64,000 nt of DNA from Tissierella sp. MB52-C2 (lineage in GTDB: Bacteria; Bacillota; Clostridia; Tissierellales; Tissierellaceae): positions 1,896,643 through 1,960,642 of the forward strand of contig NZ_CP133261.1 in NCBI RefSeq assembly GCF_030931715.1. The letters run 5' to 3'. Both the position numbers and the translations under genes were made by a program. A model generated the notes under the pieces. The model was given only the letters and a program-made list of their open reading frames with translations, was not told the DNA's origin and ran no database searches. How positions within the stretch are numbered: the stretch's first letter is position 1; each line of letters opens with the position of its first letter. Positions 10,380 to 19,429 of this stretch are shown here, one piece after another.

Positions 10380-12047
10380 CTAATGAATATCAAATGCTGT
10401 TTTTCCTATAAACTCTCTTAAAATAGAGTTTGGCGGAATTATATCTTCATCTTCAATATCTATAAAGTATTCTAAAAACTTAAGAAGTTTTTTTGCTTCT
10501 CCGTAGTAAATATTATTGCTATCTATTTCTTCTAGTAAAGGCTTTATATATTTCTTTAGTACTGCTAATTCATATACTAATGCAGAATTAAACATTATAT
10601 CAGCTTCTTCTTGGAAAGGGAAAATATATTTTTCTTCTCCTGTTCGAACTCCTGCCCACATTTCCAAAGTTCTAGTGGCATCATTTCCCCTATATTTTAT
10701 ATCCCTCACTATTCTTCTAATAAGCCTTGCATCTGTAGTAGGTATGCGATTATGTGCGTCTATGTTTAACTGAGTTAATGCAGATATATATATCTTATAT
10801 TTGTTTTTTTCTGGAATATAATTAGTCATTTTAGGATTTAGGCTATGTATCCCTTCAACGATTATTGGATTCGATTTATCTACCTTAAGTTTCTTTCCTG
10901 ATTTTTCACTTTTTCCAGTGATAAAATTAAATTTAGGTAATTCAATTTCATTTCCTTCCAATAATTTTACTAAATCCTCATTTAATCTTTTTAAATCTAT
11001 TGCATCTATGGTTTCAAAGTTATAGCTTCCATCTTCATTTAAAGGAGTTTTTTCTCTATCTACAAAATAATCATCTACAGATATGGAAACTGGTCTTTTT
11101 CCATTTACCTTTAATTGTACCTCCAGCCTTTTAGAGAAAGTAGTTTTTCCTGAAGATGAAGGTCCTGCTATTAATATTAAATGAATATCCTCATCTTCAC
11201 AAATTTTATCTGCAATATTTGCGATCTTTTTTTCGTGAAGTGCTTCTGATATTCCAATTACTTCCCTTATATTTCCATTTATAATTTTTTCATTTAATGA
11301 ACCTATATATGCAAGATCTAATATATCGCCCCAGTCATTAGCTTCTTTTAAAACCTTTGATAGCTTTTTCAATTCTTTAAATTCAGGTAAATTATAATTC
11401 GAGTTCATTCCTGGAAATAATATTAAAATCCCTGGATAATAATATTTAAGTTCAAATGTTTCTAAATAACCTGTAGATGGAGCTAAAAAACCATGATAAG
11501 TATCTATATGCCCACCTATATCATAAACATCAATATCTATTCTATCTAGCGTATTAAAAAGCCTTATTTTATCAATATAATTATATTCTTTAAATATGTC
11601 CATTGCCCTTTCTTTAGGCATTCTTTGTCTAATTATCGGAATATCTTTTTCTATTATTTCTTGCATCTTCTCCTGTATTTCCTGTACTTTTCTAAATGTA
11701 ATAGAATAGTCTTTTTCAAAACTTGCATAAAGTCCTTCTCCAAGGAAGTGCTCAATCCTCACTGTCTTATTAGGTATTACACTTTTACAAGCCATTATAA
11801 AAACAGCAGATATGGTTCTCGTATATATTCTATAGCCATCTACATCTCTTATGTCTAGAAATCTTATATTCATATTGTCTTCAGCTATTTTATTTAAATT
11901 AAAGACCTCATTATTTATTTTAGCACCTAAATATTTTTTATAATCTTCTTTAAATGCAATTTGTGATACCTCCAATAGGCTTGTTCCTTTTTCTAATGAT
12001 AAGAATTCTCCTATATTCTCTATATATAATTTGATTTCTTTATTCAA
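10380..12047 (-). CDS. Nucleoside kinase (uridine-kinase-like, with TGS/threonyl-tRNA-synthetase-like N terminus)
   Basis: 555 residues from a TTG start with an unusually G-rich SD (GGGGGGG, 5 bases away). The N-terminal half has a TGS-like beta domain (about residues 1-65) and a region similar to the second domain of threonyl-tRNA synthetase. The C-terminal half is a phosphoribulokinase/uridine kinase P-loop: GPSSSGKTTFSKRL, SVDDYF, and the LNIDAHNRIPTTDARLIRR segment. This fusion is widespread in clostridia and usually named nucleoside kinase; the substrate is not known to me. A separate classical udk is present at 51998-52618, so this enzyme probably has another role. Confidence 0.88.
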   Translation of the reverse strand: MNKEIKLYIENIGEFLSLEKGTSLLEVSQIAFKEDYKKYLGAKINNEVFNLNKIAEDNMNIRFLDIRDVDGYRIYTRTISAVFIMACKSVIPNKTVRIEHFLGEGLYASFEKDYSITFRKVQEIQEKMQEIIEKDIPIIRQRMPKERAMDIFKEYNYIDKIRLFNTLDRIDIDVYDIGGHIDTYHGFLAPSTGYLETFELKYYYPGILILFPGMNSNYNLPEFKELKKLSKVLKEANDWGDILDLAYIGSLNEKIINGNIREVIGISEALHEKKIANIADKICEDEDIHLILIAGPSSSGKTTFSKRLEVQLKVNGKRPVSISVDDYFVDREKTPLNEDGSYNFETIDAIDLKRLNEDLVKLLEGNEIELPKFNFITGKSEKSGKKLKVDKSNPIIVEGIHSLNPKMTNYIPEKNKYKIYISALTQLNIDAHNRIPTTDARLIRRIVRDIKYRGNDATRTLEMWAGVRTGEEKYIFPFQEEADIMFNSALVYELAVLKKYIKPLLEEIDSNNIYYGEAKKLLKFLEYFIDIEDEDIIPPNSILREFIGKTAFDIH

Positions 12048-12062
12048 TATAGCCCCCCCTAA

Positions 12063-13031
12063 TTATTCAAATAAATCCTTCTCTATCTCTCCTACCTTTC
12101 CTTCTACTTCACTAGTAAATATTTTGCCATTTAGATACTGTAATTCATCCTGTAATCCATTAAATTCTATTTTATATCCATGAAGCCATTGATTTTCTAA
12201 GGAGTACTTCTCCTTGAATTTCTTATTTATATCACTATCTCCATACTTTCTATCTCCTATAACTGGGTATCCAAGGGATGATAAATGTCCCCTTATTTGA
12301 TGTGTCCTTCCAGTAATTAATTCTATTTCAAGTAAAGAATATCCCTTATTGTTTTTTAAAGGTTTAATTATAGTTTCTATTTTTTTAGCTCCATCTACAT
12401 CATCTCTATATATTGTTACTCTATTTCTTTCTTCATCCTTTGATAGAAATCCTTCTGCCATAAATTCTTTTTTTATATTTCCTTTTACTATGGTTTTATA
12501 GAACCTTCTTATTTTGCTGTTTTTCATGGCTTCATTTATTGTTTTTAGAGCCTCATAGTTTTTAGCTCCAATTATTATTCCAGAAGTGTTTCTATCTAAT
12601 CTATTACATATGGAAGGAGTAAATGTCTTTTGTATTCTTGGTACAAAATCACCTTTCTGAATTAAATATGATACCATACTATCTACTATATTTTCTTCAA
12701 ACTCCTTAGATGCACCATGGGATAATATTCCTATAGGTTTGTTTATTAAAATTATATTATTATCCTCATATATAATATTAGGTATAATTTTAGATCTTAT
12801 CTCTTCTTTTTTAGCTATAAATTTATCTATAGTTTCGTCTGATAAATAAAGCTGTATTTTATCTCCTTCGTAAATTGTAGTTTCTGGCTGAACTTTAGTC
12901 CCATTTAACTTTACGTTCTTTTTCCTAATCATTTTATAGACAAATCCCTGAGGAGCTTCTGCCAAATATTTTTTTAAAAACCTATCAAGTCTTTGTTCAT
13001 TTTCGTTTTTATCTATTGTTATCTCTCTCAA
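12063..13031 (-). CDS. RluA/RluD-family pseudouridine synthase
   Basis: 322 residues from a TTG start. N-terminal S4 RNA-binding domain (about residues 13-75), then the catalytic domain with the hallmark NRLDRNTSGIII (catalytic Asp), PIGILSHG, and GRTHQIRGHLSSLGYPVIGD. Converts uridine to pseudouridine in rRNA or tRNA; the exact target cannot be read from sequence. It is divergent from the plus-strand gene at 13134, with about 100 bases between them holding an AT-rich shared promoter region in which I could not assign a convincing -35. The stop lies 15 bases before the nucleoside kinase. Confidence 0.92.
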   Translation of the reverse strand: MREITIDKNENEQRLDRFLKKYLAEAPQGFVYKMIRKKNVKLNGTKVQPETTIYEGDKIQLYLSDETIDKFIAKKEEIRSKIIPNIIYEDNNIILINKPIGILSHGASKEFEENIVDSMVSYLIQKGDFVPRIQKTFTPSICNRLDRNTSGIIIGAKNYEALKTINEAMKNSKIRRFYKTIVKGNIKKEFMAEGFLSKDEERNRVTIYRDDVDGAKKIETIIKPLKNNKGYSLLEIELITGRTHQIRGHLSSLGYPVIGDRKYGDSDINKKFKEKYSLENQWLHGYKIEFNGLQDELQYLNGKIFTSEVEGKVGEIEKDLFE

Positions 13032-13133
13032 AATTTTCTCACCTTTTTTCCAAATCTTATGTTATAATTATATTATACACAATTATGAGATTAAAACCTA
13101 AAGTTTTGTAAAAGTTTTTAAAGAGGTGGACAT

Positions 13134-13604
13134 ATGAAAAAATTTTATGAAGTTGTAAAGGACATTTTATATGATTCTATAGATTACATAATAATGATAG
13201 GAATAGTGGGAATTGTAATCTTGATTATAGGCTGGAGACTAGATCTTTTATTCGCTAAGGATGCACTAGATGTCTCATCACATAATATTCCTATTGAAGA
13301 TAATACTGATAAGGACTCTAACCAAAACTCGGACAATGATAATGAAGAAAAACCTACTGATAATGACAATGATAAAAACAACTCAGAAGAAACTAATGGT
13401 CAAATTATTAAAATTACCATACCTTCTGGTTCTTTACCTTCTAAAATTGGCAGCATCCTAGAGGATAATGGTCTAGTAAGTAGTAAGGCAGACTTTGTTC
13501 TAAAGGCTCAAGAGTTAAAGCTAGACACTAAATTAAAATCAGGTAATTATGAAATTAAGTCTAATAGTTCAATAGAAGAAATTCTTACAATACTTACAAA
13601 ATAA
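13134..13604 (+). CDS. Membrane-anchored stand-alone MltG/YceG N-terminal-like protein
   Basis: 156 residues with SD AGAGGTGG. One membrane segment (about 18-38), a long Asp/Asn/Glu-rich linker (about 45-90), and a C-terminal domain (about 92-155) whose opening ITIPSGSLPSKIGSILEDNG matches in pattern the LysM-like module after the membrane anchor of the real MltG at 54520-55560 (VIPSSSSVSTIANILHENK). The catalytic lytic transglycosylase domain is absent, so it cannot cut glycan; it may bind peptidoglycan or compete with MltG. One of only two plus-strand genes in the window, with its own terminator. Confidence 0.75.
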   Translation: MKKFYEVVKDILYDSIDYIIMIGIVGIVILIIGWRLDLLFAKDALDVSSHNIPIEDNTDKDSNQNSDNDNEEKPTDNDNDKNNSEETNGQIIKITIPSGSLPSKIGSILEDNGLVSSKADFVLKAQELKLDTKLKSGNYEIKSNSSIEEILTILTK

Positions 13605-13632
13605 AGTCTTCCAATGGAAGACTTTATTTTTA
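13603..13632 (+). terminator. Terminator of the MltG-like stub gene
   Basis: 10-bp stem (13603-13612 with 13616-13625) with a 3-base loop and a following T-rich tract, overlapping the stop codon of the plus-strand gene. Confidence 0.85.
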
Positions 13633-13741
13633 TAACGAATAGAAAAATTCTACTTTATCATTCTCTTAGATATAAACTTGTTTTGACCTCAATATTCAAC
13701 AGTTGCTATTTTAAAATATTTCTTTGAAGCTTTTATTATAA

Positions 13742-14296
13742 TTAATATGTTTCATTAATATATCCATCTATTAAAGATAATTTCTTTTCTTCTATAAATA
13801 TTCCTTCTTCTTTTAATATATCTAATAACCAAATTGCCTTTGAATGAAATATGGCTTCTTTATAATTTAGAAGTACAATTTCAAAAAGTTTATCGTCTAA
13901 ACTTTTTGAATTTAAGCTAACAAAATATGCTTCAATATCTTCAAATTCTAGAAACTTAAGTAAATTTAGAGTTGCCTTATCCTTTTCATGATAATAATTA
14001 TTTCCCTTATTTAAATAATAATTATAATACTTTTGATGTTTTCTAGTGTTTTTTACTTCTTTAGCCAACATAGTAAAGTACTTTGCTAATACATTGTAAT
14101 ACTGATAATTAAACATTCCCATTTCATAACTATCAATCCTTAAAAAAGGTTTAAAATTCATTCTCATTACTAAATCATAATTATATTCTAAGAATTGTCT
14201 CTTCGTTATATTTCCTCTTTCAAACTCAACTATTAGAGAGGATCTTCTATGAAAAAATGTCTCAAAGTTATCCCCTATTCTGCCATAAAAAATCAA
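13742..14296 (-). CDS. Conserved-looking protein of unknown function next to spo0A
   Basis: 184 residues from a TTG at 14294-14296, chosen because SD AGGGTG sits 6 bases before it; an in-frame GTG lies inside that SD. Soluble, mostly helical by eye, rich in Tyr, Phe, Asn and Lys, with no signal peptide, membrane segment or metal-binding set. I do not recognise a domain. It has its own extended -10 promoter (14330-14335) and lies beyond the spo0A terminator, so it is a separate unit. It ends about 110 bases from the convergent MltG-like stub. No function is proposed. Confidence 0.7.
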   Translation of the reverse strand: MIFYGRIGDNFETFFHRRSSLIVEFERGNITKRQFLEYNYDLVMRMNFKPFLRIDSYEMGMFNYQYYNVLAKYFTMLAKEVKNTRKHQKYYNYYLNKGNNYYHEKDKATLNLLKFLEFEDIEAYFVSLNSKSLDDKLFEIVLLNYKEAIFHSKAIWLLDILKEEGIFIEEKKLSLIDGYINETY

Positions 14297-14329
14297 GCTA
14301 CACACCCTATCTAATTTAATTTTAAATAT

Positions 14330-14338
14330 ATTATATCA
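14330..14338 (-). promoter_or_regulatory. Extended -10 promoter for the unknown gene 13742-14296
   Basis: On the minus strand TGATATAAT (TG-N-TATAAT, with the TATAAT at 14330-14335), about 35 bases before the TTG start and just after the spo0A terminator. No good -35 is seen, as expected for an extended -10 promoter. Confidence 0.5.
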
Positions 14339-14367
14339 TATTATTGAGTTAATTATAATTAATTTTA

Positions 14368-14405
14368 AAGACACTCTTCCAAATATATTTGGAAGAGTGT
14401 CTTTA
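14368..14405 (-). terminator. Terminator after spo0A
   Basis: Perfect inverted repeat of about 17 bp (14368-14405) around a short AT loop, beginning one base after the spo0A stop. The T-tract is mixed (TTTAAAATTAATT), but the stem is strong. Confidence 0.8.
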
Positions 14406-14406
14406 G

Positions 14407-15252
14407 TTAAAAGTTTGAAGTTAATCCTTCTTGTTCTAATCTTAACTTATCTGCAATAAGCGCTATAAATTCACTATTTGTTGGCTTACCTTTATTGTTG
14501 CTTACAGTATAGCCAAATAGTTTGTTTATAGTGTCAATTTTCCCTCTAGTCCAAGCTACTTCAATAGCGTGTCTAATAGCTCTTTCTACCCTAGAGGGAG
14601 TTGTATTAAATTTAACTGCAATATTAGGGTATAATTCCTTAGTTATGGCACCTAAAAAGTCCATATCTTCAATTACCATAAAGATTGCTTCTCTCAAATA
14701 TAAATATCCTTTTATATGAGCTGGAATTCCTATTTCATGTATGATTTTAGTTATTTTAGCCTCTAATTTCTTTTCACTACCAACATTGAATTTATTAGGT
14801 ATATTTGCAATATTACTTGAATAAGTTTCAGTTTGTTCCTGTATTTGTGCATTTATGACACTAGATTCTATTCCCGCCACTTGTTTTAATCTCTTTATAA
14901 ATACTTTGAAATCAAATGGTTTAACAACATAATAATGCGCCCCTAATTCTATAGCTCTTTGAGTAATTTTATCTTGTCCCACTGCCAATAATACAATTAC
15001 CCTTGGTAGTTTAATATTATTCAAACTACTTGAATCATGTAATCTTTCTAGAACCTCTAATCCATCTAAGTGTGGCATAATTATATCTAATATTAATACG
15101 TCTGGCTTTTCTCTCTCTATTACCTCTAAGACCTCAATTCCATCCTTTGCTGTACCTACAACTTCAAATTCATCATAAGATGATATAAAACGGGTTAAAA
15201 TGTCACTAAACTCCCTATTATCATCTGCTATTACAATTTTTATTTTGTTCAT
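14407..15252 (-). CDS. spo0A: Master sporulation response regulator Spo0A
   Basis: 281 residues. N-terminal receiver domain with acidic pocket IVIADDN (Asp10, Asp11), phosphoacceptor region [18 protein letters not shown] and the conserved Lys in YYVVKPF. A linker follows, then the Spo0A C-terminal DNA-binding domain with [21 protein letters not shown] and the recognition helix region [17 protein letters not shown], which binds TGTCGAA 0A boxes. It commits the cell to sporulation when phosphorylated. SD GGGGGAT, ATG start. It follows spoIVB, the classic firmicute order. A sigma-H-type promoter overlapped by a 0A box lies just upstream, implying autoregulation. Confidence 0.98.
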   Translation of the reverse strand: MNKIKIVIADDNREFSDILTRFISSYDEFEVVGTAKDGIEVLEVIEREKPDVLILDIIMPHLDGLEVLERLHDSSSLNNIKLPRVIVLLAVGQDKITQRAIELGAHYYVVKPFDFKVFIKRLKQVAGIESSVINAQIQEQTETYSSNIANIPNKFNVGSEKKLEAKITKIIHEIGIPAHIKGYLYLREAIFMVIEDMDFLGAITKELYPNIAVKFNTTPSRVERAIRHAIEVAWTRGKIDTINKLFGYTVSNNKGKPTNSEFIALIADKLRLEQEGLTSNF

Positions 15253-15296
15253 ACTTTATCCCCCTGCTTTCCTGAAATTTGTAACTTTATATATAC

Positions 15297-15325
15297 TTAT
15301 TCGACAAATATATGAAAACTCCTTC
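15297..15325 (-). promoter_or_regulatory. Sigma-H-type promoter with overlapping 0A box upstream of spo0A
   Basis: On the minus strand -35 GAAGGAGTT (15317-15325), an 11-base spacer, then -10 GTCGAATAA (15297-15305). This fits the sigma-H pattern RnAGGAwww-N11/12-RnnGAATww with one deviation. A perfect 0A box TGTCGAA (15300-15306) lies across the -10. The predicted transcript would start roughly 40 bases before the spo0A ATG. Binding of Spo0A~P here would touch the -10, so repression or competition is as likely as activation. Confidence 0.7.
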
Positions 15326-15345
15326 TTTTTTTCAAAAAATTTTAA

Positions 15346-15372
15346 ACAAATAAGCCCCTAGGGCTTATTTGT
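15346..15372 (-). terminator. Terminator after spoIVB
   Basis: 12-bp stem (15346-15357 with 15361-15372), 3-base loop, followed by TTTAAAATTTTTT on the minus strand. It overlaps the spoIVB stop codon and insulates the spo0A promoter from read-through. Confidence 0.85.
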
Positions 15373-16639
15373 TTTGTTCTAACATCCATTCAATATATAT
15401 TCCATAACCCTTAGTTGGATCATTTACGAAAACATGAGTAATGGCTCCAATTAGTTTATCATCTTGAATTATAGGACTACCGCTCATTCCCTGTACTATT
15501 CCTCCAGTTTTCTCTAAAAGTCTTGAATCAGTGACTCTAACTATCATACTTTTTTGATCAATCTTTGATTGTTGCTGCACTTTTGTTATTTCAATTTCAA
15601 ATTTTTCTACTTTATTATTATCAACTGTGCTCAGTATATATGCTTTTCCTTCTTTTACTTCTTCTTTAAATCCAATAGGTATAGGTTCTTTATACTCAGA
15701 ATCTAAATTTTCTCCATTTATAGTTCCATAAATTCCATAGGGACTATTAACTGATATATCTCCTAGTAAGTTTTTTGTCTCATAAAATACTCCTCTGATT
15801 TCACCAGGAGTCCCTTTTTTCCCTTGTTCAATTTTTGATATTTTGGCATTCATTATTTTACCTTTTTCTACAGATAATAAACCACCTGTATCTGTATCTA
15901 TAATCCCATGACCTAGTGCACCAAATTCATTTGTTTCTTTATTATAATACGTTAATGTTCCTATACCTGAAGTTTTATCTCTTACCCATATTCCTAATCT
16001 ATAACAGTTATCTTGAATACTTTTAACAGGTAGTGATTCTGTTAAAAACTCTGCTTTGTTTCGCTGTACAAGTATTTCTACTTTAGTATCCTTAATATCA
16101 TTCAGAATGCCAACTACATGTTCAGCATCTGTTACTTTTGTTCCGTTTATTTCTAATATACTATCTCCTACTTTTAAGCCTGCATCTTTAGCTGGGCTTT
16201 TTCTTTCTCCATTAGCATCGATTACATCTGTCACTGCTACTACTAATACACCTTTGGTATTTAATCTTACACCGATAGCGTTTCCACCTGGAACTAATTG
16301 TGGTCTATTTATTACATTTATATTATAATTTTTTATAGGTATAAAACCTAAAAGTTTTAGCTGAATTTCTGCTTCTCCTGCATCTAAGCCATTTAACTTA
16401 TAGGACTTTTTCAATCCAATATTTTCAGTTTCACTTAAACTAGCCTCTACTACATTTTCTTTTTCATGGCTAATACTTAAGAAAAATGGAAATGATATAT
16501 CTAGGCTTTTATTTTCTCCTTTTACTACATTGATAATAGAAGGATGAAATAAAATTTTGTTAGTTTGTATACTTAAACTTAAAATAAATAATATTAGAAT
16601 CGAAATTACAATTTTATGGCTAAACTTAAATTTCCCCAA
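15365..16639 (-). CDS. spoIVB: SpoIVB peptidase (S55 family)
   Basis: 424 residues from a TTG start with SD AGGAG. N-terminal membrane anchor (about 8-27), a PDZ domain in the middle (LKVGDSILEINGTKV), and the S55 serine protease domain with the His motif GALGHGI and the Ser motif GMSGSPII. In Bacillus it is secreted from the forespore and triggers SpoIVFB processing of pro-sigma-K; here sigK is present at 49536-50237, so the same signal is likely used. Located between recN and spo0A as in most spore formers. About 240 bases upstream are gene-free with no clear sigma-G promoter that I could read. Confidence 0.97.
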   Translation of the reverse strand: MGKFKFSHKIVISILILFILSLSIQTNKILFHPSIINVVKGENKSLDISFPFFLSISHEKENVVEASLSETENIGLKKSYKLNGLDAGEAEIQLKLLGFIPIKNYNINVINRPQLVPGGNAIGVRLNTKGVLVVAVTDVIDANGERKSPAKDAGLKVGDSILEINGTKVTDAEHVVGILNDIKDTKVEILVQRNKAEFLTESLPVKSIQDNCYRLGIWVRDKTSGIGTLTYYNKETNEFGALGHGIIDTDTGGLLSVEKGKIMNAKISKIEQGKKGTPGEIRGVFYETKNLLGDISVNSPYGIYGTINGENLDSEYKEPIPIGFKEEVKEGKAYILSTVDNNKVEKFEIEITKVQQQSKIDQKSMIVRVTDSRLLEKTGGIVQGMSGSPIIQDDKLIGAITHVFVNDPTKGYGIYIEWMLEQNK

Positions 16640-16855
16640 GAATTATCACTCTCCTATTTTGCTTAATCCTCTTCACCTCCAACTTTTAAATTCATATATA
16701 ATTTAGCCTTTTTTGAAACTAATTATTCTCTAATAAAAAAATTTTAAATGTAAACTGACTTAAGTTTTTCCAATATAAGAAAGACTTCTAAAGAAATATT
16801 TTAAGGACATCTTTATCGAAACTCATTTAGTACAAATCTCCCTATTAATTTAAAA

Positions 16856-16881
16856 AATGCTTTGGCAATTGCCAAAGCATT
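16856..16881 (-). terminator. Terminator after recN
   Basis: Perfect 13-bp palindrome-type stem (16856-16868 with 16869-16881) followed by TTTTTT on the minus strand; it overlaps the recN stop codon. The stretch from here to the spoIVB start (16640-16855) holds nothing else I can identify. Confidence 0.9.
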
Positions 16882-18580
16882 AATTATTTTTTTTGATTTT
16901 TTTAGACATTTCTATCATTTCATAAGCGTGTTTAAGAGTAGTATCAGTTAAATCTACACCACCTAAAAGTCTAGCCATTTCTTTGACTCTATCTTCCTCT
17001 GAAAGTCTATTTATTATAGTTCTTGTTTTATTCTCTAATATAACCTTATTTATGACAAAATGGCTGTCTGCTAAGGCAGTTATTTGAGGCAAGTGAGAAA
17101 TACATATTACTTGATGATTATTTGAGATTTGATGAATCTTTTCTCCTACAATTTGAGCAGTCCTTCCTGAAATTCCTGTATCAATTTCATCAAATATCAT
17201 AGTAGGTATTTTATCAGAAAAAGCTAAAATGCTTTTAAAAGCTAACATTATCCTAGACATCTCTCCGCCAGATACAATTTTAGATAACGGTTTTAAATCT
17301 TCTCCTATATTTGTAGATATAAGAAATTCTATTTTATCTTGTCCTTCAGAAGTAAATATAGAACTTTCTCCAAAATCTACTTTAAAATCTACCTTCGTCA
17401 TATTTAAGAAGCTTAGTTCATTTTTTATGTCTTTTTCCAGTTTCTTAGATATAATTTTTCTTTTTTCTGTTAGTTTTTCAGAAACTGACTTTAGCTTATT
17501 TTCTAATTCAAGTATTTTTAAATTTGTTTTTTCAAATTCTTTTTCAAAGTTTAAGAGTTCATTTAATCTTTCTTGAGATTTATCTCTAAAAATTAAAATC
17601 TCCTCTATGGTATTTCCATATTTCTTTTTTAATTTATTTACGATATTAATCCTTTCACTTAAAAAATTTAATCTTTCAGAATCTATATCAATATTTTCTA
17701 AGTAATTTTGTACTTCTCTATATAAGTCTTGAAATTCATAATTTATATCTATAAGTCTTTTATAAAATTGTATAATATTTTCATCAAATTTCTTCGCATT
17801 ATTCATAATAGAAATACTTCTATTCATTAAGGCCGATATACTGGGAGAATCGAAGCTCTCATTAGTCATATGAAGCAAAGCCGCTTCCATTAGATTTGAA
17901 ATTTCTTCTATATTTGATAACCTTTTATATTCTATTTCTAAATTGCTTTCATCATCTTTAGTCAATCTAACATCATTTATTTCTTCGATTTGAAATTTGA
18001 GTATATCTATTTCTCTATCTCTCTCACTGCTATTTATGGAAAGATTTTTTAGTTTGTTTTTTTCGTTTGACCAGTTTTGATAATAATCTTTAATTTGTTC
18101 CTTTAGTTCAAATAATTCCTTATCCCCAAAGGAATCCACTAATGTCTGATGATTAGAAGAATCTAATAGAGATTGATGTTCATGTTGTCCAAAGATATCC
18201 ACTAGCTTTGTCGTTATGTTCTTTAACATACTTAAAGTAATATTTCTACCATTGACTCTAGATAAACTAGGTCCATTTAAGTAAATTTCTTTAGAAATGA
18301 TCAGTATATTATCTTCATCCATATCTATTGAATATTCATCTAATATAGGTCTTATAGTAGATGAATCCTCTATATGAAATACTCCCTCCAACAAGGCCTT
18401 CTCCTTCCCAGACTGAATAAATTCTCTGCTGGATCTAGAGCCTAAGATTATACCTATGGCCTCAATTAAAATCGATTTTCCAGAGCCTGTTTCTCCTGTA
18501 ATAATATTTAAACCCTTAGTAAAATTTATTTTTAATTCTTCTATAATTGCAAAATTTTTAATATTTAATTCAATTAACAT
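16880..18580 (-). CDS. recN: DNA repair protein RecN
   Basis: 566 residues from the ATG at 18578-18580, which has SD GGAGGT at a normal distance and gives the family start MLIELNIKNFAIIEE; an upstream in-frame extension runs back into tlyA and lacks a ribosome site. SMC-like ATPase that gathers double-strand breaks for RecA repair. Walker A GETGSGKSILIEAIG, long central coiled coil (about 150-370), ABC signature VSGGEMSR, Walker B IFDEIDTGISGR. Sits 31 bases after tlyA; B. subtilis has argR between these two, which is absent here. Confidence 0.97.
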   Translation of the reverse strand: MLIELNIKNFAIIEELKINFTKGLNIITGETGSGKSILIEAIGIILGSRSSREFIQSGKEKALLEGVFHIEDSSTIRPILDEYSIDMDEDNILIISKEIYLNGPSLSRVNGRNITLSMLKNITTKLVDIFGQHEHQSLLDSSNHQTLVDSFGDKELFELKEQIKDYYQNWSNEKNKLKNLSINSSERDREIDILKFQIEEINDVRLTKDDESNLEIEYKRLSNIEEISNLMEAALLHMTNESFDSPSISALMNRSISIMNNAKKFDENIIQFYKRLIDINYEFQDLYREVQNYLENIDIDSERLNFLSERINIVNKLKKKYGNTIEEILIFRDKSQERLNELLNFEKEFEKTNLKILELENKLKSVSEKLTEKRKIISKKLEKDIKNELSFLNMTKVDFKVDFGESSIFTSEGQDKIEFLISTNIGEDLKPLSKIVSGGEMSRIMLAFKSILAFSDKIPTMIFDEIDTGISGRTAQIVGEKIHQISNNHQVICISHLPQITALADSHFVINKVILENKTRTIINRLSEEDRVKEMARLLGGVDLTDTTLKHAYEMIEMSKKIKKNN

Positions 18581-18611
18581 ATAAAAAACCTCCAAATGAA
18601 TAAAATCATAA

Positions 18612-19409
18612 TTAACTAAGAGTATTATGAGCTTCTTCAATAACTTTTGCAATTAATTCTTCTTCAATAGTGTCATTTATGTTATTTTTTAAATATATTA
18701 AATACTCGATATTTCCCGTAGCTCCAGTTATAGGAGAGTAAGTGAGGCCTGAAATCCCTAATCCAATTTCATTAGAAAACTCTGCCACAGTTTTTATTAC
18801 ATCAAAATGAATGTTTTTATCTCTAATTATTCCTTTCTTCCCTACTTTATCTTTTCCAGCTTCAAATTGTGGCTTTATTAATGCAATAATCTGTCCATCT
18901 TCACTTAATAAAGTTTTAGCTACAGGCAAAACCAAACGTAGAGAAATAAAAGATACATCAATAGATATAAAATCTATTTCTTCATTAATATCTTCTTTAG
19001 TCACATTTCTTATATTAGTTCTTTCCATGACTACTACTCTTGGATCGTTTCTTAGCTTCCAATCTAACTGTCCATAGCCTACGTCAACAGCAAAACTTTT
19101 AGATGCACCCTTCCTTAGCATACAGTCTGTAAATCCACCAGTAGAAGATCCTATATCCATGCAAACTTTGTTCTCCAATGCTAAATCAAATAATTCAACA
19201 GCTTTTTCTAATTTTAATCCTCCACGGCTTACATATATATTTGGATTTTCTTTAATGGTAATTTCTGCATCTTCATCTATTTTTTCTCCAGGTTTATCTA
19301 TACGCTGATTTCCGATAAAGACTGAACCTTCCATTATAACTCTTTTACCCTTCTCTCGTGAATCTACTAAACCTTTTTCATAAAGAATTATATCTGCTCT
19401 TTTTTTCAC
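18612..19409 (-). CDS. tlyA: TlyA-family rRNA 2'-O-methyltransferase
   Basis: 265 residues. N-terminal S4 RNA-binding domain (KKRADIILYEKGLVDSREKG, about 2-60), then an FtsJ-like SAM-dependent methyltransferase with MDIGSSTGGFTDCML, IDVSFISLRL and IALIKPQFEAG. Mycobacterial TlyA methylates 16S and 23S rRNA cytidines; some family members are also called haemolysins, but no secretion signal is present, so an RNA methyltransferase is the better reading. Lies between oapA and recN (gap of 20 bases from oapA), the standard OLE-locus arrangement except that dxs, often found here, is missing. Confidence 0.93.
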   Translation of the reverse strand: MKKRADIILYEKGLVDSREKGKRVIMEGSVFIGNQRIDKPGEKIDEDAEITIKENPNIYVSRGGLKLEKAVELFDLALENKVCMDIGSSTGGFTDCMLRKGASKSFAVDVGYGQLDWKLRNDPRVVVMERTNIRNVTKEDINEEIDFISIDVSFISLRLVLPVAKTLLSEDGQIIALIKPQFEAGKDKVGKKGIIRDKNIHFDVIKTVAEFSNEIGLGISGLTYSPITGATGNIEYLIYLKNNINDTIEEELIAKVIEEAHNTLS

Positions 19410-19429
19410 TTATCATCTCTCCAAATTAA

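Noticed and set aside
13032..13133. Divergent promoters between the pseudouridine synthase and the MltG-like stub
   Set aside because: TATAAT-like boxes are present on both strands, but no -35 at proper spacing could be assigned.
13184..13461. Alternative frames over the MltG-like stub
   Set aside because: They are shadows of the Asp/Asn-rich linker; the frame at 13134-13604 has an SD, a membrane anchor and a terminator.
16640..16855. Sigma-G promoter ahead of spoIVB
   Set aside because: GAATA and AT-rich boxes occur but none fits spacing and -10 consensus together.
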